Shown piece by piece: positions 16,154 to 25,290 of a stretch of DNA of 64,000 nucleotides. A program made the translations under genes and the position numbers. The notes beneath the pieces are model-generated. The model was not told where the DNA came from. It was given only the letters and a program-made list of their open reading frames with translations, and did not search any database. Each line of letters starts with the position of its first letter. Positions within the stretch are counted from its first letter, which is position 1. Origin of the DNA: Mucilaginibacter sp. SMC90 (GTDB lineage Bacteria > Bacteroidota > Bacteroidia > Sphingobacteriales > Sphingobacteriaceae); assembly GCF_022811725.1 (NCBI RefSeq), contig NZ_CP094527.1, positions 4,402,001-4,466,000 on the forward strand, in the 5' to 3' direction.

Positions 16154-19066
16154 ATGAAGAAGTGCATCCTGATTACCATTGTTCTGCGTGTATTTATATG
16201 CACATCTTTTGCTCAAACCACACTTGGTACACCTGCTATTAAAAACTATGCCCATAGCGAGTATAACGCCGGAAACGAAATATGGGATGTTAAGCAGGAT
16301 AAAAACGGCATCCTTTATTTCGCTAATGACGAGGGCTTGCTTACATTCGACGGAAGTTATTGGAAAACATATCCCCTGCCCAATAAAAGTGCCATAAAAT
16401 CTGTAGCTATTGATCCTAAAGGCCGCATTTATGTAGGGGGACAGGATGAAGTTGGCTACTTTTTCCCAAACAATTCGGGTATTCTTAAGTATCATTCGCT
16501 TAAACAATTGCTTCCCCGTAAAGCCAGGCAATTTGCCGACATCTGGGATATTGTTATCCATCATGACGAAGTTTTCTTTCGCACCATAGAATGTATTTTT
16601 GAGCTGAATAATAACACCATGCGCACATTTGACGCCCCCGGTGGCTGGATGTTGTTAAGCCAGGCAGGCGGCAGGCTGTTTGCTCATGACAAAGATATAG
16701 GCCTGGTTGTTTTTAAAGATTCGCGCTGGCAATCCTGCGTACAGCAGCCTACTACAAATTTAAGGATCACTGGTATCACTGAATTTAATAACGATACTTT
16801 ATTGGTAACCACCCGTAAAAATGGCCTTTTCATAATGTCAGGAACCTCGTTGATGAAAAAGGTTAGCTCTGTTGACGGGGCTTTACTAACTGATCTTGTA
16901 AACTTCGTTCAAAAAATTGGCGATGATAGATATGCCATTGGTACATCAGCAAAAGGCTTAATTATTATTGACGGCAAAGGCAAACTGGTAGAGCAATTTT
17001 CCAATAGTCAAGGGTTACAAAACAACAATGTTCATAGTGTATTGCTGGACAGGGACCACAATTTATGGCTTGGGCTTGAAAATGGGCTCGACTTCATCAA
17101 CTATAATACCTCCGTTAAAAACATTTATCCCAACCGCGAAAATCAGATAAAAAGCAATTCGGTAAGCATTTTTGGCGATAAGCTGTATATCGGAACATCA
17201 AACGGGTTATACGCTGCGCCAATAGGCAACCGGCAAAAGGACATTAGTATGGTCGCCAGTACCTTTACGGAGGTAGCAAATACCAAGGGCCAGGTTTTAA
17301 GTCTTGTGCAGATCAACGGGCATTTATTGGCAGGTCACCAGGATGGTGTGTTGCAGATAGACAATAACCAGGCTAAATTGATAACTCCGGGCCCTGGTGC
17401 CTGGATGATGAAATCTTTTCCTGCTTCGCAAGATGTGATTGCGGGAACTTATACGGGCTTTCAGCTGTTAAAATACAATGGTACCGGATTTAGCTTTGAC
17501 GGACGAATAGATGGCATTTATGAATCATTAGGGAATCTGGCGGTTGATAAAAGCAACTTTGTGTGGGCAACGCACCCCTACCGCGGAATTTTTAAAGCAC
17601 AGCTATCTGCCGATAGGAAAAAGATAGTTGGTTATACACAATATACCGAAAAAAGCGGTTTACCATCGGCATTGAATAATCATGTTTATTTCATTAAAAA
17701 CAAATTAATAGCAGCCACCGAAAAAGGCGTTTATGAGTATAATGTAGCCGAAGGAGACTTCGCAAGATCTGTTTTTTATAAGCCAATATTTGATAAAGCA
17801 AAAGTTGAGTTCCTTACCGAAGATGGCAAAGGCAATATCTGGTTTATCAGTAATCAGCGAGTTGGAGTAATTGATTTTAGTAAAAGATCTGCTAATTTGC
17901 CTTATAAAGTAATCTACTTTCCTGAACTGGCCGGGCAAACAGTAAAAGGTGCCGAATATATCTATCCTCACGATATGGAAAATATCTTTATCGGTTCAAA
18001 TAATGGCGTGTTTCACTTAAATTATCGTCAGTACGTATCTTCCGACAATAAACTCAACGTATTACTAACCACAGTAAAAGCCATAGCCGAAAAAGACAGC
18101 GTTATTTTTGGAGGATATTTTATTAAAAACAACAGGATCGTACCGGCACAAAACAACCAACAAATTGCTTCACTATCTAATCATTGGAACTCTTTTCATT
18201 TTGAATACACCTCCACCCTGTTCGCTCAAAAAAGTAACGAAGAATTTAGCTATAAACTTATTGGTTTTGACAAGGATTGGTCGCAATGGTCAGTTAAAAC
18301 GGAGAAGGATTACACCAATCTTCCTTATGGTAAATACACATTTTCGGTAAAGGCACGTAATAATTTAGGTGCTGCTTCGGCACCGGTAAACTATACATTT
18401 ATTGTCGAGCCGGCCTGGTATCAAACCATTTGGGCTTACTTTGTTTATTTTCTGACGGTGGCCTACCTTATCTACCTGGGTATAAAAGCACAACAAAAAC
18501 GCTTTGCATTACATCAGCAACGCCATGAAGAAGAACAAAAAAAGTTAAGCTATCTGCATAGCCTTGAGCTCGACCGAAATGATAAAGAAATTATGGCCCT
18601 TAAAAACGAAAAGCTCGAGGCCGAACTAACTTATAAAAACAAAGAGCTGGCAACGCTGACCATGCAAATGGTTGACCGCGGAAAACTTCTGCTTAACATT
18701 AAGGATGAACTTATGGTGCTGATCAAAAAGCTCAATATCCCCGATGCCTCGTACCAGTTCAGGAGCGTATTTAAGCTGCTAAGCGATACCGAAAAAAGCG
18801 ACGATGACTGGGATAACTTCGCTATGTATTTTGACCAGGTGCATAATAATTTTTTAACCACCATGAAGGCCAAGTTCCCCAATTTAAGCTCAACTGATTT
18901 GAAACTGTGCGCCTACCTTCGCTTAAACCTGTCATCAAAGGAGATAGCGCAGTTACTAAATATCTCTTTGAAAGGCGTCGAGATCAGTCGTTACAGGGTA
19001 CGTAAAAAACTACAGCTATCCACCGAAACAAACCTTTATGATTTCTTGATAGAGGTTACCAAATAA
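16154..19066 (+). CDS. Membrane-bound two-component-propeller/triple-Tyr regulator with LuxR-type HTH
   Basis: A 970-residue one-component regulator. Signal peptide (residues 1-20). A large periplasmic part of two-component-regulator propeller repeats (NEIWDVKQDKNGILYFAND, GRIYVGGQDEVGYF, HNLWLGLENGLDFIN). A triple-tyrosine domain (about 660-750: FSYKLIGFDKDWSQWS, YTNLPYGKYTFSVKARN). One membrane helix at about 756-778, then a coiled coil (about 780-850) and a LuxR/GerE-like HTH (about 909-970: STDLKLCAYLRLNLSSKEIAQLLNIS, quoted in parts from the C-terminus). There is no histidine kinase core, so signal sensed outside must reach DNA directly from the membrane. Family relatives regulate nearby polysaccharide genes. 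It lies amid the locus and carries operator copy B, making it the best candidate regulator of the CACTAC regulon. Confidence 0.88.
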   Translation: MKKCILITIVLRVFICTSFAQTTLGTPAIKNYAHSEYNAGNEIWDVKQDKNGILYFANDEGLLTFDGSYWKTYPLPNKSAIKSVAIDPKGRIYVGGQDEVGYFFPNNSGILKYHSLKQLLPRKARQFADIWDIVIHHDEVFFRTIECIFELNNNTMRTFDAPGGWMLLSQAGGRLFAHDKDIGLVVFKDSRWQSCVQQPTTNLRITGITEFNNDTLLVTTRKNGLFIMSGTSLMKKVSSVDGALLTDLVNFVQKIGDDRYAIGTSAKGLIIIDGKGKLVEQFSNSQGLQNNNVHSVLLDRDHNLWLGLENGLDFINYNTSVKNIYPNRENQIKSNSVSIFGDKLYIGTSNGLYAAPIGNRQKDISMVASTFTEVANTKGQVLSLVQINGHLLAGHQDGVLQIDNNQAKLITPGPGAWMMKSFPASQDVIAGTYTGFQLLKYNGTGFSFDGRIDGIYESLGNLAVDKSNFVWATHPYRGIFKAQLSADRKKIVGYTQYTEKSGLPSALNNHVYFIKNKLIAATEKGVYEYNVAEGDFARSVFYKPIFDKAKVEFLTEDGKGNIWFISNQRVGVIDFSKRSANLPYKVIYFPELAGQTVKGAEYIYPHDMENIFIGSNNGVFHLNYRQYVSSDNKLNVLLTTVKAIAEKDSVIFGGYFIKNNRIVPAQNNQQIASLSNHWNSFHFEYTSTLFAQKSNEEFSYKLIGFDKDWSQWSVKTEKDYTNLPYGKYTFSVKARNNLGAASAPVNYTFIVEPAWYQTIWAYFVYFLTVAYLIYLGIKAQQKRFALHQQRHEEEQKKLSYLHSLELDRNDKEIMALKNEKLEAELTYKNKELATLTMQMVDRGKLLLNIKDELMVLIKKLNIPDASYQFRSVFKLLSDTEKSDDDWDNFAMYFDQVHNNFLTTMKAKFPNLSSTDLKLCAYLRLNLSSKEIAQLLNISLKGVEISRYRVRKKLQLSTETNLYDFLIEVTK

Positions 19067-19070
19067 TGGT

Positions 19071-19105
19071 AAAAGCCATGTTATTTTGCTAAAACATGGC
19101 TTTTT
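19071..19105. terminator. Terminator between convergent units
   Basis: AAAAGCCATGTT (19071-19082) pairs exactly with AACATGGCTTTT (19093-19104), 10-nt loop, T-rich on both sides, so it can serve the plus-strand regulator and the minus-strand ThuA operon. Confidence 0.85.
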
Positions 19106-19138
19106 AGCATTGCAAACGATTGGCCGGTTTATTTCTTT

Positions 19139-19897
19139 TTACCTGCTACCTGCTAACCATAATAAAGCATCCTCAAACATCTGGTTTTGTTCGGGCGATG
19201 TAAATATCTGGTCGCCATGGCCCATGTTCATATACAACATTTTATATTTGGTATTCGTCCACACTACGGGGATATCTCCCTCGCGGATAATATCCTTTTT
19301 GCCCAGCGGATAGTTAGCCGGATCAAGCGTTACCAATACTTTGATATCTTTATTATCTCTGGGATTAGGTTTCCAGCCGTACCATTCATTTATTGGAGCA
19401 ACATAGCTTTTACCAAGACTTTTGGTGGCGGGGTGCGTATTGTCATCAACAATCATTTTGGCCGGTAATGGCGGCCAGTTGTTGTTATAAAACGTAGCAC
19501 CTAAAAAATCAACAAACCACGGCCATTTGGTGTATTTGTCATTATAGCCCGACACGTGGAAACCCAGCCAGGCACCACCGTTGATCATGAACTTTTCAAA
19601 AGCACTTCGCTGCACCTGGTTGTGCGGAAATTCATTAAGCCAAACAACCACCTGGTAATTCTTTAATTTATCGTCGTTCAGGTTTTCCCAGCTGCTTGTA
19701 GTGTCAAATACAAAGCCTTTTGCTTTGGCCATGTTACTATAAAATTTTATAGCGTCCATAGCAAAATCAACGTGATCACTTTCAACATTGGTTGAGTATA
19801 ATGCCAATACTTTAAATTGAGGTTGCTGAGCAAGGGTGATCTTGCAGGCAAAAAACATCAGCAGAAAAAGAGTTGTAGTATATACCAGTTTCTTCAT
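19139..19897 (-). CDS. ThuA-like secreted protein (copy 4, last gene of GH9 operon)
   Basis: Start chosen at the ATG at 19897 (MKKLVYTTTLFLL signal peptide); a GTG at 19906 in frame is less likely, and 252 residues equals the length of copies 2 and 3. ThuA features: FKVLALYSTNVESDHVDF, YQVVVWLNEFPHNQ, GGAWLGFHVSGYND and GDIPVVWTNTKYKMLYMNMGHG. It is the most divergent of the four ThuA proteins here. It lies 19 bp after the DUF4468 gene in the six-gene minus-strand operon, ending at a shared terminator. Function unknown beyond family. Confidence 0.82.
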   Translation of the reverse strand: MKKLVYTTTLFLLMFFACKITLAQQPQFKVLALYSTNVESDHVDFAMDAIKFYSNMAKAKGFVFDTTSSWENLNDDKLKNYQVVVWLNEFPHNQVQRSAFEKFMINGGAWLGFHVSGYNDKYTKWPWFVDFLGATFYNNNWPPLPAKMIVDDNTHPATKSLGKSYVAPINEWYGWKPNPRDNKDIKVLVTLDPANYPLGKKDIIREGDIPVVWTNTKYKMLYMNMGHGDQIFTSPEQNQMFEDALLWLAGSR

Positions 19898-19916
19898 TTC
19901 AATCACTTTAACAAAA

Positions 19917-20447
19917 TTAGTTATTCACTTTATTATCAATTGAATGAAGCACGCTATCTATAGCGTTACTTATCCCCCTGAACAACGGATCATCATCTGC
20001 CGACCAGGGCTTGCCCCGCCTAAAATCCCACCAGCGGTATTCGATTTTTGAATACTCATTTGAGATACCTTTTTCTATAGGCTTTTCATAAACATCAAAA
20101 ACCTTAACCTCATAGGTGGCGTCATAAACTATCACATCAACCGCAAATCTTACAAAATAGTAGTTACCCGTATTGCCTATGTTGATACGGGTAATATAGG
20201 AGCCCATTACTTCACCTTTTTTTTCGTTGGCTACAGTTATGTTTGCTATTTTCTCGTCTCCTTTAAACCATTCTAAAGTTTTAGCAAACAGAACGTCTCT
20301 CTTAAAGCCAGGGTTAAGGGCATAAACATTATCAAAATACACTTTACCATTACGCATTTGCAATAAGATGGACGAAGTATTAATCTGCGCCCTGCAAATG
20401 AATGGAGATAGCAGCAGAGCCACCAACAATAGTTTTCTTATCATCAT
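19917..20447 (-). CDS. Secreted DUF4468-like (TBP-like fold) protein
   Basis: Start chosen at 20447 (MMIRKLLLVALLLSPFICRAQ, a clear signal peptide); the frame extends to 20531 but that would overlap the upstream ThuA gene. 176 residues. The KRDVLFAKTLEWF stretch, MGSYITRINIG and FAVDVIVYDATYEVKVFD fit the DUF4468 family of secreted Bacteroidota proteins with a TBP-like fold. Function unknown. It sits between two ThuA genes in the operon, so it is probably expressed with them. Confidence 0.75.
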   Translation of the reverse strand: MMIRKLLLVALLLSPFICRAQINTSSILLQMRNGKVYFDNVYALNPGFKRDVLFAKTLEWFKGDEKIANITVANEKKGEVMGSYITRINIGNTGNYYFVRFAVDVIVYDATYEVKVFDVYEKPIEKGISNEYSKIEYRWWDFRRGKPWSADDDPLFRGISNAIDSVLHSIDNKVNN

Positions 20448-20469
20448 TGTAATCAGATTAGTTTTTAAC

Positions 20470-21228
20470 TTATTTTCCGGCAGCCCAAAAAATAGCATTG
20501 CTAAAAAGCGTGGTATAATCCTTACTGTCAAAAAGCAATGGAGAGTGCCCCATAAAAATATAAACGTTGCGGGCTTTTTTTGCGGGGTTAGTCCACACTA
20601 CGGGATGGTCGCCCATTGTAATGCCATCTTTAGGTTCATAAGTTGATTCGTCTACAGATGCCAGCACATGTACGTTAGGACGCGGATCTTTGTCATAAGT
20701 GTACCATTCTTCCTTCTGAACCAGGAAAGACGGCGACACGCCTTTCATTACCGGATGTTTTTTATCCTCCACATTAACCGTTCCTTTAGCAAAGGTTGCT
20801 ATGTAACTTTTAAAACGAATCTCTCCCATATAATTCCAAAACCAATTCCACATGGGGTAACCATCAAACTCGCCCAACAGGGTTGCATGGTGAAAACCTA
20901 TCCAGCCGCCTTTACCTTCATCAATATACTTTTCAAATGCTTTTACTGCTTTTTCTTTCCATGCATAAGGCGGGTAGTCCAACTGAATAAACAACTGATA
21001 ATTAGATAAAAAAGCACTGTCAATTAAATCAGTAGTTTGAATATAATCTATAGAAAAATTATTATTCGCTGCCAGCTTATCCAGCCACACTTTAGCTGCT
21101 TTTGAATAATCAATATGATGACCGCCGTTTTCATACAGGGCTATCACCTTAAAACGCGGTACCTTTTGGGCCCATGCGCTTACAATTGTTAACAGGCAAA
21201 AACTTAAGATAAATGCTATTCTTTTCAT
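20470..21228 (-). CDS. ThuA-like secreted protein (copy 3)
   Basis: A 252-residue ThuA-fold protein with signal peptide (MKRIAFILSFCLLTIVSAWAQ). Conserved stretches: RFKVIALYENGGHHIDY, YQLFIQLDYPPYAW, GGWIGFHHATLLGEFDGYP, DPRPNVHVLASVDES and MGDHPVVWTN. It shares nearly all of these with copy 1 (15130-15897), more than with its operon neighbours. It lies 24 bp after copy 2. Presumed periplasmic; likely handles or binds a sugar released by the GH9 enzyme, but this is inference from context. Confidence 0.85.
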   Translation of the reverse strand: MKRIAFILSFCLLTIVSAWAQKVPRFKVIALYENGGHHIDYSKAAKVWLDKLAANNNFSIDYIQTTDLIDSAFLSNYQLFIQLDYPPYAWKEKAVKAFEKYIDEGKGGWIGFHHATLLGEFDGYPMWNWFWNYMGEIRFKSYIATFAKGTVNVEDKKHPVMKGVSPSFLVQKEEWYTYDKDPRPNVHVLASVDESTYEPKDGITMGDHPVVWTNPAKKARNVYIFMGHSPLLFDSKDYTTLFSNAIFWAAGK

Positions 21229-21252
21229 ATAAATTGTTTACAGGTTGATGAT

Positions 21253-22011
21253 TTATTTTGATCCCGCCCAAAGAATCGCATCCCTGAGCAGCTTTATATA
21301 ACTTGGGTTGGCAAATACCGAGGGATCATGTCCAACACCGATATAGATCATGCGGCGGTATTTTTCATTAGTCCAGATGATGGGATGATCGCCCATTGGC
21401 TTATTTTGCTTATAGCTTGATTCATCGGCGGTAGCAAGTACGCGAACATTGGGCCGTGGACTTTTATTGAATTCGTACCATTCGTCGGAGATTTCAAATT
21501 GAGCAGGTAAGTTTTTAGTGGCCGGATGTTTCCTATCTTCAACTACAACCGTTCCTTTTTGATAAGCAGGATGCGGTGAATATATCACTCCCCCCATAAA
21601 ATCTTCAAACCATTGCCAGTATTTGGTGTCTTTAGCTAAGAACTCCCTCCCTGTTAACCCTGCGCCATGGATGCCAACCCAGCCCTTCCCCTGCTCTGCA
21701 AACTTCTGTAAAGCAGCCTGCTGACGGTATGAGATATCAAAGGGAGCTAATTGCAACATCACAAAAACCTCATATTTCTTAAGATTTTCATCATTGATCT
21801 TGCTTGAATCATCGGTGTAATCAACTTCAAAATGATTATCCCTTCCCAGTTTTTCGAAAAACGGCTTAGCGGCAGTCATCATTTTGATATGATCGTCTGA
21901 CCGGGAAATCACAACTAATGCCCTGAATTTGTATTGCTGGGCAAAGGCGCTATTTACCAATAGCAAGGTAATCGAGGTAACAACAAGATATCTCAGCTTA
22001 TTCACCAGCAT
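21253..22011 (-). CDS. ThuA-like secreted protein (copy 2)
   Basis: A 252-residue ThuA-fold protein with signal peptide ending FAQQ. Signature segments: FRALVVISRSDDHIKM, YEVFVMLQLAPFDISY, GKGWVGIHGAGLTG, SDEWYEFNKSPRPNVRVLAT and MGDHPIIWTNEKYRRMIYIGVGHD. Its start is 3 bp after the stop of the upstream thioredoxin gene, so the two are tightly coupled. Among the four ThuA proteins it has its own pattern (GIHGAG instead of GFHH), suggesting a distinct ligand. Confidence 0.85.
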   Translation of the reverse strand: MLVNKLRYLVVTSITLLLVNSAFAQQYKFRALVVISRSDDHIKMMTAAKPFFEKLGRDNHFEVDYTDDSSKINDENLKKYEVFVMLQLAPFDISYRQQAALQKFAEQGKGWVGIHGAGLTGREFLAKDTKYWQWFEDFMGGVIYSPHPAYQKGTVVVEDRKHPATKNLPAQFEISDEWYEFNKSPRPNVRVLATADESSYKQNKPMGDHPIIWTNEKYRRMIYIGVGHDPSVFANPSYIKLLRDAILWAGSK

Positions 22012-22014
22012 TGC

Positions 22015-23148
22015 TTATTTATAGATCCTGCCCATCATTGGATTATTCCAGATCACCTTTTTAACTTCTTCAATGTCAATGGCCCCCTGATGGCTGTACA
22101 CTACCTTCCCATCAGGATCAACCAGCATGGTATAAGGCAAAGCACCATCCCACTTAGGGTCAACGACCTCTATCATTTTGTATTTATCATCACCTGTGTA
22201 GATGTAGTTAGTACCTGATGATTGCTTTCGCTGAAGAAACTTCAGCGCTTTATCCTTATTAGCCGGATCATCGGCGCTGATACTTACAAATTCAAGCCCC
22301 CTGTCGCGATACAACCTGTTCAGTGTAACAAGGTCGTCAAATTCGGCAACACAAGGGCCACACCAGGTTGCCCAAAGATTGATCATCCTTAACCTGTCCG
22401 AATGATTTTTTACTACGGTTGCAATTCCGGCAGCACTGATGGTATCCAGCTTCACCGGCTCTTTAGCCCATTGAACTTGCGCTTTATCTATCCAATCTTT
22501 TTTCTCAGCCCATTTAACCGAGCAGCCAAAGGTTTTGGTAACAGGCACAGTTATTTCTTTGCCTGCCAGCACCGCGTCAATAGCATTACGCGCATCCTGC
22601 GATTTTGGAGTTTTGGCAGGATTTTCCATATCATCAATCCGGCCATTATACCGCAGTTTCCTGTCTTTATCAAAAACAAAAATATGAGGCGTAGCAACGG
22701 GACCATATTTAATAGAAGCTACTTCCGTTTCGCCGTCATACAGGTACGGAAAATTAAATCCTTTGTCTTTAGCACGTGTTTTCATTTCTTCAAATGAATC
22801 ACCTAAATCACTGTATCCCAATTCATCATAACGTAAGGAAGCAGGATTATTGGGATTAATAGCAACAACGCCAACGCCCTTAGCTGCGTAATCGCTGGTC
22901 AGCTTGATCACCCTGTCCTCATAGGCCTGCGATGTGGGGCAATGGTTACACATAAAAACCACAACCAACACTTTGGCATTTTTAAAAGATTGCAGCGTAT
23001 AAGTTTTACCATCGATGCCCGGCAGACTAAACTCGGGTGCCTGTGCCCCTGTTGCCAGCGTTTTATGCTCATCGGCAGCAAAGCAAAATACCGGGCCGCA
23101 CAACAATAGCGCAAGAATTAAACTTATGTTGATCTTCAACTTATTCAT
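22015..23148 (-). CDS. Tandem thioredoxin-fold protein (TlpA/AhpC-type redoxin)
   Basis: A 377-residue periplasmic protein with signal peptide (LKINISLILALLLCGPVFCFA). It contains two thioredoxin folds. The first (about 30-195) is peroxiredoxin-like with CNHCPTSQAYEDR, a CxxC active site. The second (about 230-375) is TlpA-like with ATWCGPCVAEFDDL and a cis-Pro strand near GALPYTMLVDPDG. Known relatives are thiol-disulfide reductases. Its place between GH9 and ThuA genes suggests it keeps secreted proteins of this locus reduced, but it could be a general redoxin. The gap to GH9 is 21 bp and to ThuA copy 2 only 3 bp. Confidence 0.87.
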   Translation of the reverse strand: MNKLKINISLILALLLCGPVFCFAADEHKTLATGAQAPEFSLPGIDGKTYTLQSFKNAKVLVVVFMCNHCPTSQAYEDRVIKLTSDYAAKGVGVVAINPNNPASLRYDELGYSDLGDSFEEMKTRAKDKGFNFPYLYDGETEVASIKYGPVATPHIFVFDKDRKLRYNGRIDDMENPAKTPKSQDARNAIDAVLAGKEITVPVTKTFGCSVKWAEKKDWIDKAQVQWAKEPVKLDTISAAGIATVVKNHSDRLRMINLWATWCGPCVAEFDDLVTLNRLYRDRGLEFVSISADDPANKDKALKFLQRKQSSGTNYIYTGDDKYKMIEVVDPKWDGALPYTMLVDPDGKVVYSHQGAIDIEEVKKVIWNNPMMGRIYK

Positions 23149-23169
23149 AACAGGTATAATGGTTTATAA

Positions 23170-25023
23170 TTAATCGCTTGTTGAAACCGCTAACAGGTAC
23201 CAGGCTGTATGCGGCAGCCACTGTTCGGCCCAGCGCCAATCCGAATCTTTACCTGATACTGCGTAGGGAATATTAAAATCAATATCATCCTCGTTATCAA
23301 AACCGGATGTAATACCATTTACAATACCACCCGGCGCGTTGGTATATTCGAATGTGCCAAAAAAGCCATAAACCGGATTATTATGACCTGTACCCTGCAA
23401 CATGCTTGCATCAAATGGGTTCAGCCCTAAAATCCAGTTTAACTGATCTATCGCGAAGCCGGAAAGCTGATCATGAAAAGCTTTATCGTCCTTAAACAAG
23501 TTTGCGGCCATCCGCGCGGCCGTAGCTACCGAACCAAGCCTCGCGTTCTCTCCCTGCCACCATGGCGAAGCATCGCTGCCGTGAGGGAAAAAGAAAGCAC
23601 TGTGGCGATTACCCAATGTGTCCTGCACCAGCTCGCGGCTGTAACCAAAGGGATTGTTTACCTCATGTGTAATAGCCAACTCAAACTCCATTGATTTCCT
23701 TACAGCTGATTTGATCTTAGTTTGCAAATTGGCAGAAGCATAAGGATAATAATACAGCAGGCTAACAACCGGCAAACCTCCGTCCGAAGGATGAAAAAAA
23801 GGCCGGTCCTTATCATCGGCACGCCAAAAGTTTTGATATGTTTTCCAAGAGGTTAGGCGGTTTAACAGGTTATTAGCTCGTCTTTCGGCCGCCGTTTTAT
23901 AAGCTTCTTTATGAGTAACCTTGTACAATTCGTTGGCAGCACTTAAGGCACAATAATCATCAAGGATATTTTCCTTTTTGTCATAATCCATTTGCGGGTT
24001 TTCCTTCTCTAAAAAAGCAAAAGCGTTTTCAGCGGCTTTGAGGTAATCAGCATTACTGAATTCGCCTGAAGTTTGAAAGGCCGAAGCCATGGCCAATGCA
24101 GCAATGGAAATGCCTGCGCCTGAACGATAGCTGGCCTGGTAGCTGCGCCAGTTTTTACCGGTGGTGGTTTTGGTAAAAGATTGGTCTTTGGTTTGCTTTA
24201 TCCGGTAATTACCTTCATCGGCCTGGATCACCCTGTCTTTGGGTAATTTACCGGGCCCTGGTGACGAAACCGACCGATAAAAGGAGCCATTTTTTGCCTG
24301 CATCCTTACTAGGTAATCAGCACCGTACATAGCCTCGTCCAAAATCCGCCGGTTAAACTGCCTGAAATCAGTTCCTGAACGGGCACTTAACAGTTCATAA
24401 GTTTTAAACAGGCTGAAAGCTGTTAACGAGATCTGTTGCGGATTAAAATAATTGGAGAATGATAGGTGCGAAAGGTGCTTACCATAATCGCCGGTTGCAT
24501 CGTACCAACCGCCGTGCGCGTCAACCGTATCTGTTGTACCCGATAATACCAAATGATGATCGGCTTTATCTAACAGACCAGAACTTCGTTGTCCTTTAAA
24601 GTAATAAACCACATCGGATATAGTTGCTTTTTCAAGCACATTTTTGCCTATGATAAAAGGATAAGATGAAATGATACCTTTTAAAGAGTTGAATTGAACC
24701 TTATAAGTGCCCGGCTTTGTAAACTCAGTAAAATCAAGTGTCCAGAACTCAAAATGTTTCCACTTATTTACCGGGCCGCTGTAGGTAATTTGCCCGGTAA
24801 ATACCGTATTGCCATTATCAGCATCAATAAGGTTGAAAGAAGTTAAAGCAAGATGGTTATCTGCTATTACGACAGCGCGTTTAGCCTTGCTATCCTCATA
24901 ACCAACATGGTTGGTCACTACTTTAATACTTTGTGCCTGTGCAATAAATGGCAGCCCGGCTAAAAGCAGGCAGCATTTTTTGCATGTAGCCAAAAGAATA
25001 TCGATATACTTTTTCAGGTTCAT
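23170..25023 (-). CDS. Glycoside hydrolase family 9 enzyme
   Basis: A 617-residue secreted enzyme: signal peptide (to QAQ, residue 31), an N-terminal Ig-like CelD_N domain (about 32-125: VVTNHVGYEDSKAKRAVV) and an (alpha/alpha)6 GH9 barrel (about 130-615). The catalytic Asp motif is GGWYDATGDYGKHLSHLSF with Asp175 and Asp179, one residue longer than the cellulase form (DAGD). The C-terminal NPF...GTGHNNPVYGFFG and a late acidic Glu region are present. GH9 includes endoglucanases and also exo-beta-glucosaminidases; the DATGD/HLSHLS form and PTS/deaminase context favour aminosugar chains (inference). First gene of the operon, with promoter box and operator copy C upstream. Confidence 0.87.
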   Translation of the reverse strand: MNLKKYIDILLATCKKCCLLLAGLPFIAQAQSIKVVTNHVGYEDSKAKRAVVIADNHLALTSFNLIDADNGNTVFTGQITYSGPVNKWKHFEFWTLDFTEFTKPGTYKVQFNSLKGIISSYPFIIGKNVLEKATISDVVYYFKGQRSSGLLDKADHHLVLSGTTDTVDAHGGWYDATGDYGKHLSHLSFSNYFNPQQISLTAFSLFKTYELLSARSGTDFRQFNRRILDEAMYGADYLVRMQAKNGSFYRSVSSPGPGKLPKDRVIQADEGNYRIKQTKDQSFTKTTTGKNWRSYQASYRSGAGISIAALAMASAFQTSGEFSNADYLKAAENAFAFLEKENPQMDYDKKENILDDYCALSAANELYKVTHKEAYKTAAERRANNLLNRLTSWKTYQNFWRADDKDRPFFHPSDGGLPVVSLLYYYPYASANLQTKIKSAVRKSMEFELAITHEVNNPFGYSRELVQDTLGNRHSAFFFPHGSDASPWWQGENARLGSVATAARMAANLFKDDKAFHDQLSGFAIDQLNWILGLNPFDASMLQGTGHNNPVYGFFGTFEYTNAPGGIVNGITSGFDNEDDIDFNIPYAVSGKDSDWRWAEQWLPHTAWYLLAVSTSD

Positions 25024-25079
25024 ATATAAAGTTAAGGAATTATAAAATGGCTGTAAGGAAAGCGCTTTGCATCCTGATC

Positions 25080-25087
25080 CAAATCTA
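25080..25087 (-). promoter_or_regulatory. -7 promoter box of GH9 operon
   Basis: On the minus strand the sequence reads TAGATTTG, a perfect TAnnTTTG match, 57 bp before the GH9 start. No TTG lies at the -33 position, which suggests activator dependence. The upstream operator begins 32 bp away. Confidence 0.6.
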
Positions 25088-25119
25088 AACGATAAAATCC
25101 CTGATGGTTATTTTTGTGC

Positions 25120-25136
25120 CACTACATTAACACTAC
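25120..25136 (+). promoter_or_regulatory. CACTAC-N5-CACTAC operator copy C (GH9 operon)
   Basis: CACTAC-ATTAA-CACTAC, followed by CATTGG. It is separated by 32 bp from the TAGATTTG box of the GH9 promoter, the same spacing as copy E, placing its centre near -55 relative to the expected transcription start. Confidence 0.65.
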
Positions 25137-25273
25137 CATTGGTAAAGCCCTCAATTTGTTACAGATAACCAAGTCAAAGGCGTTAAACCGGTAGCCGCAA
25201 ATCATTTTTCTTCAGTTTCTAAACTTATGGCCCGGGGTTAAAGACTCAGCATCAATTTATCAATACTACAATA

Positions 25274-25290
25274 GTAGTGGTGTTGTAGTG
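25274..25290 (-). promoter_or_regulatory. CACTAC-N5-CACTAC operator copy D (PTS operon)
   Basis: On the minus strand it reads CACTAC-AACAC-CACTAC; on the plus strand GTAGTG-GTGTT-GTAGTG, so its orientation relative to the PTS operon is the same as that of copies C and E to their operons. Exactly 32 bp downstream lies GATAATTG (25323-25330), a partial match to TAnnTTTG. Confidence 0.62.
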
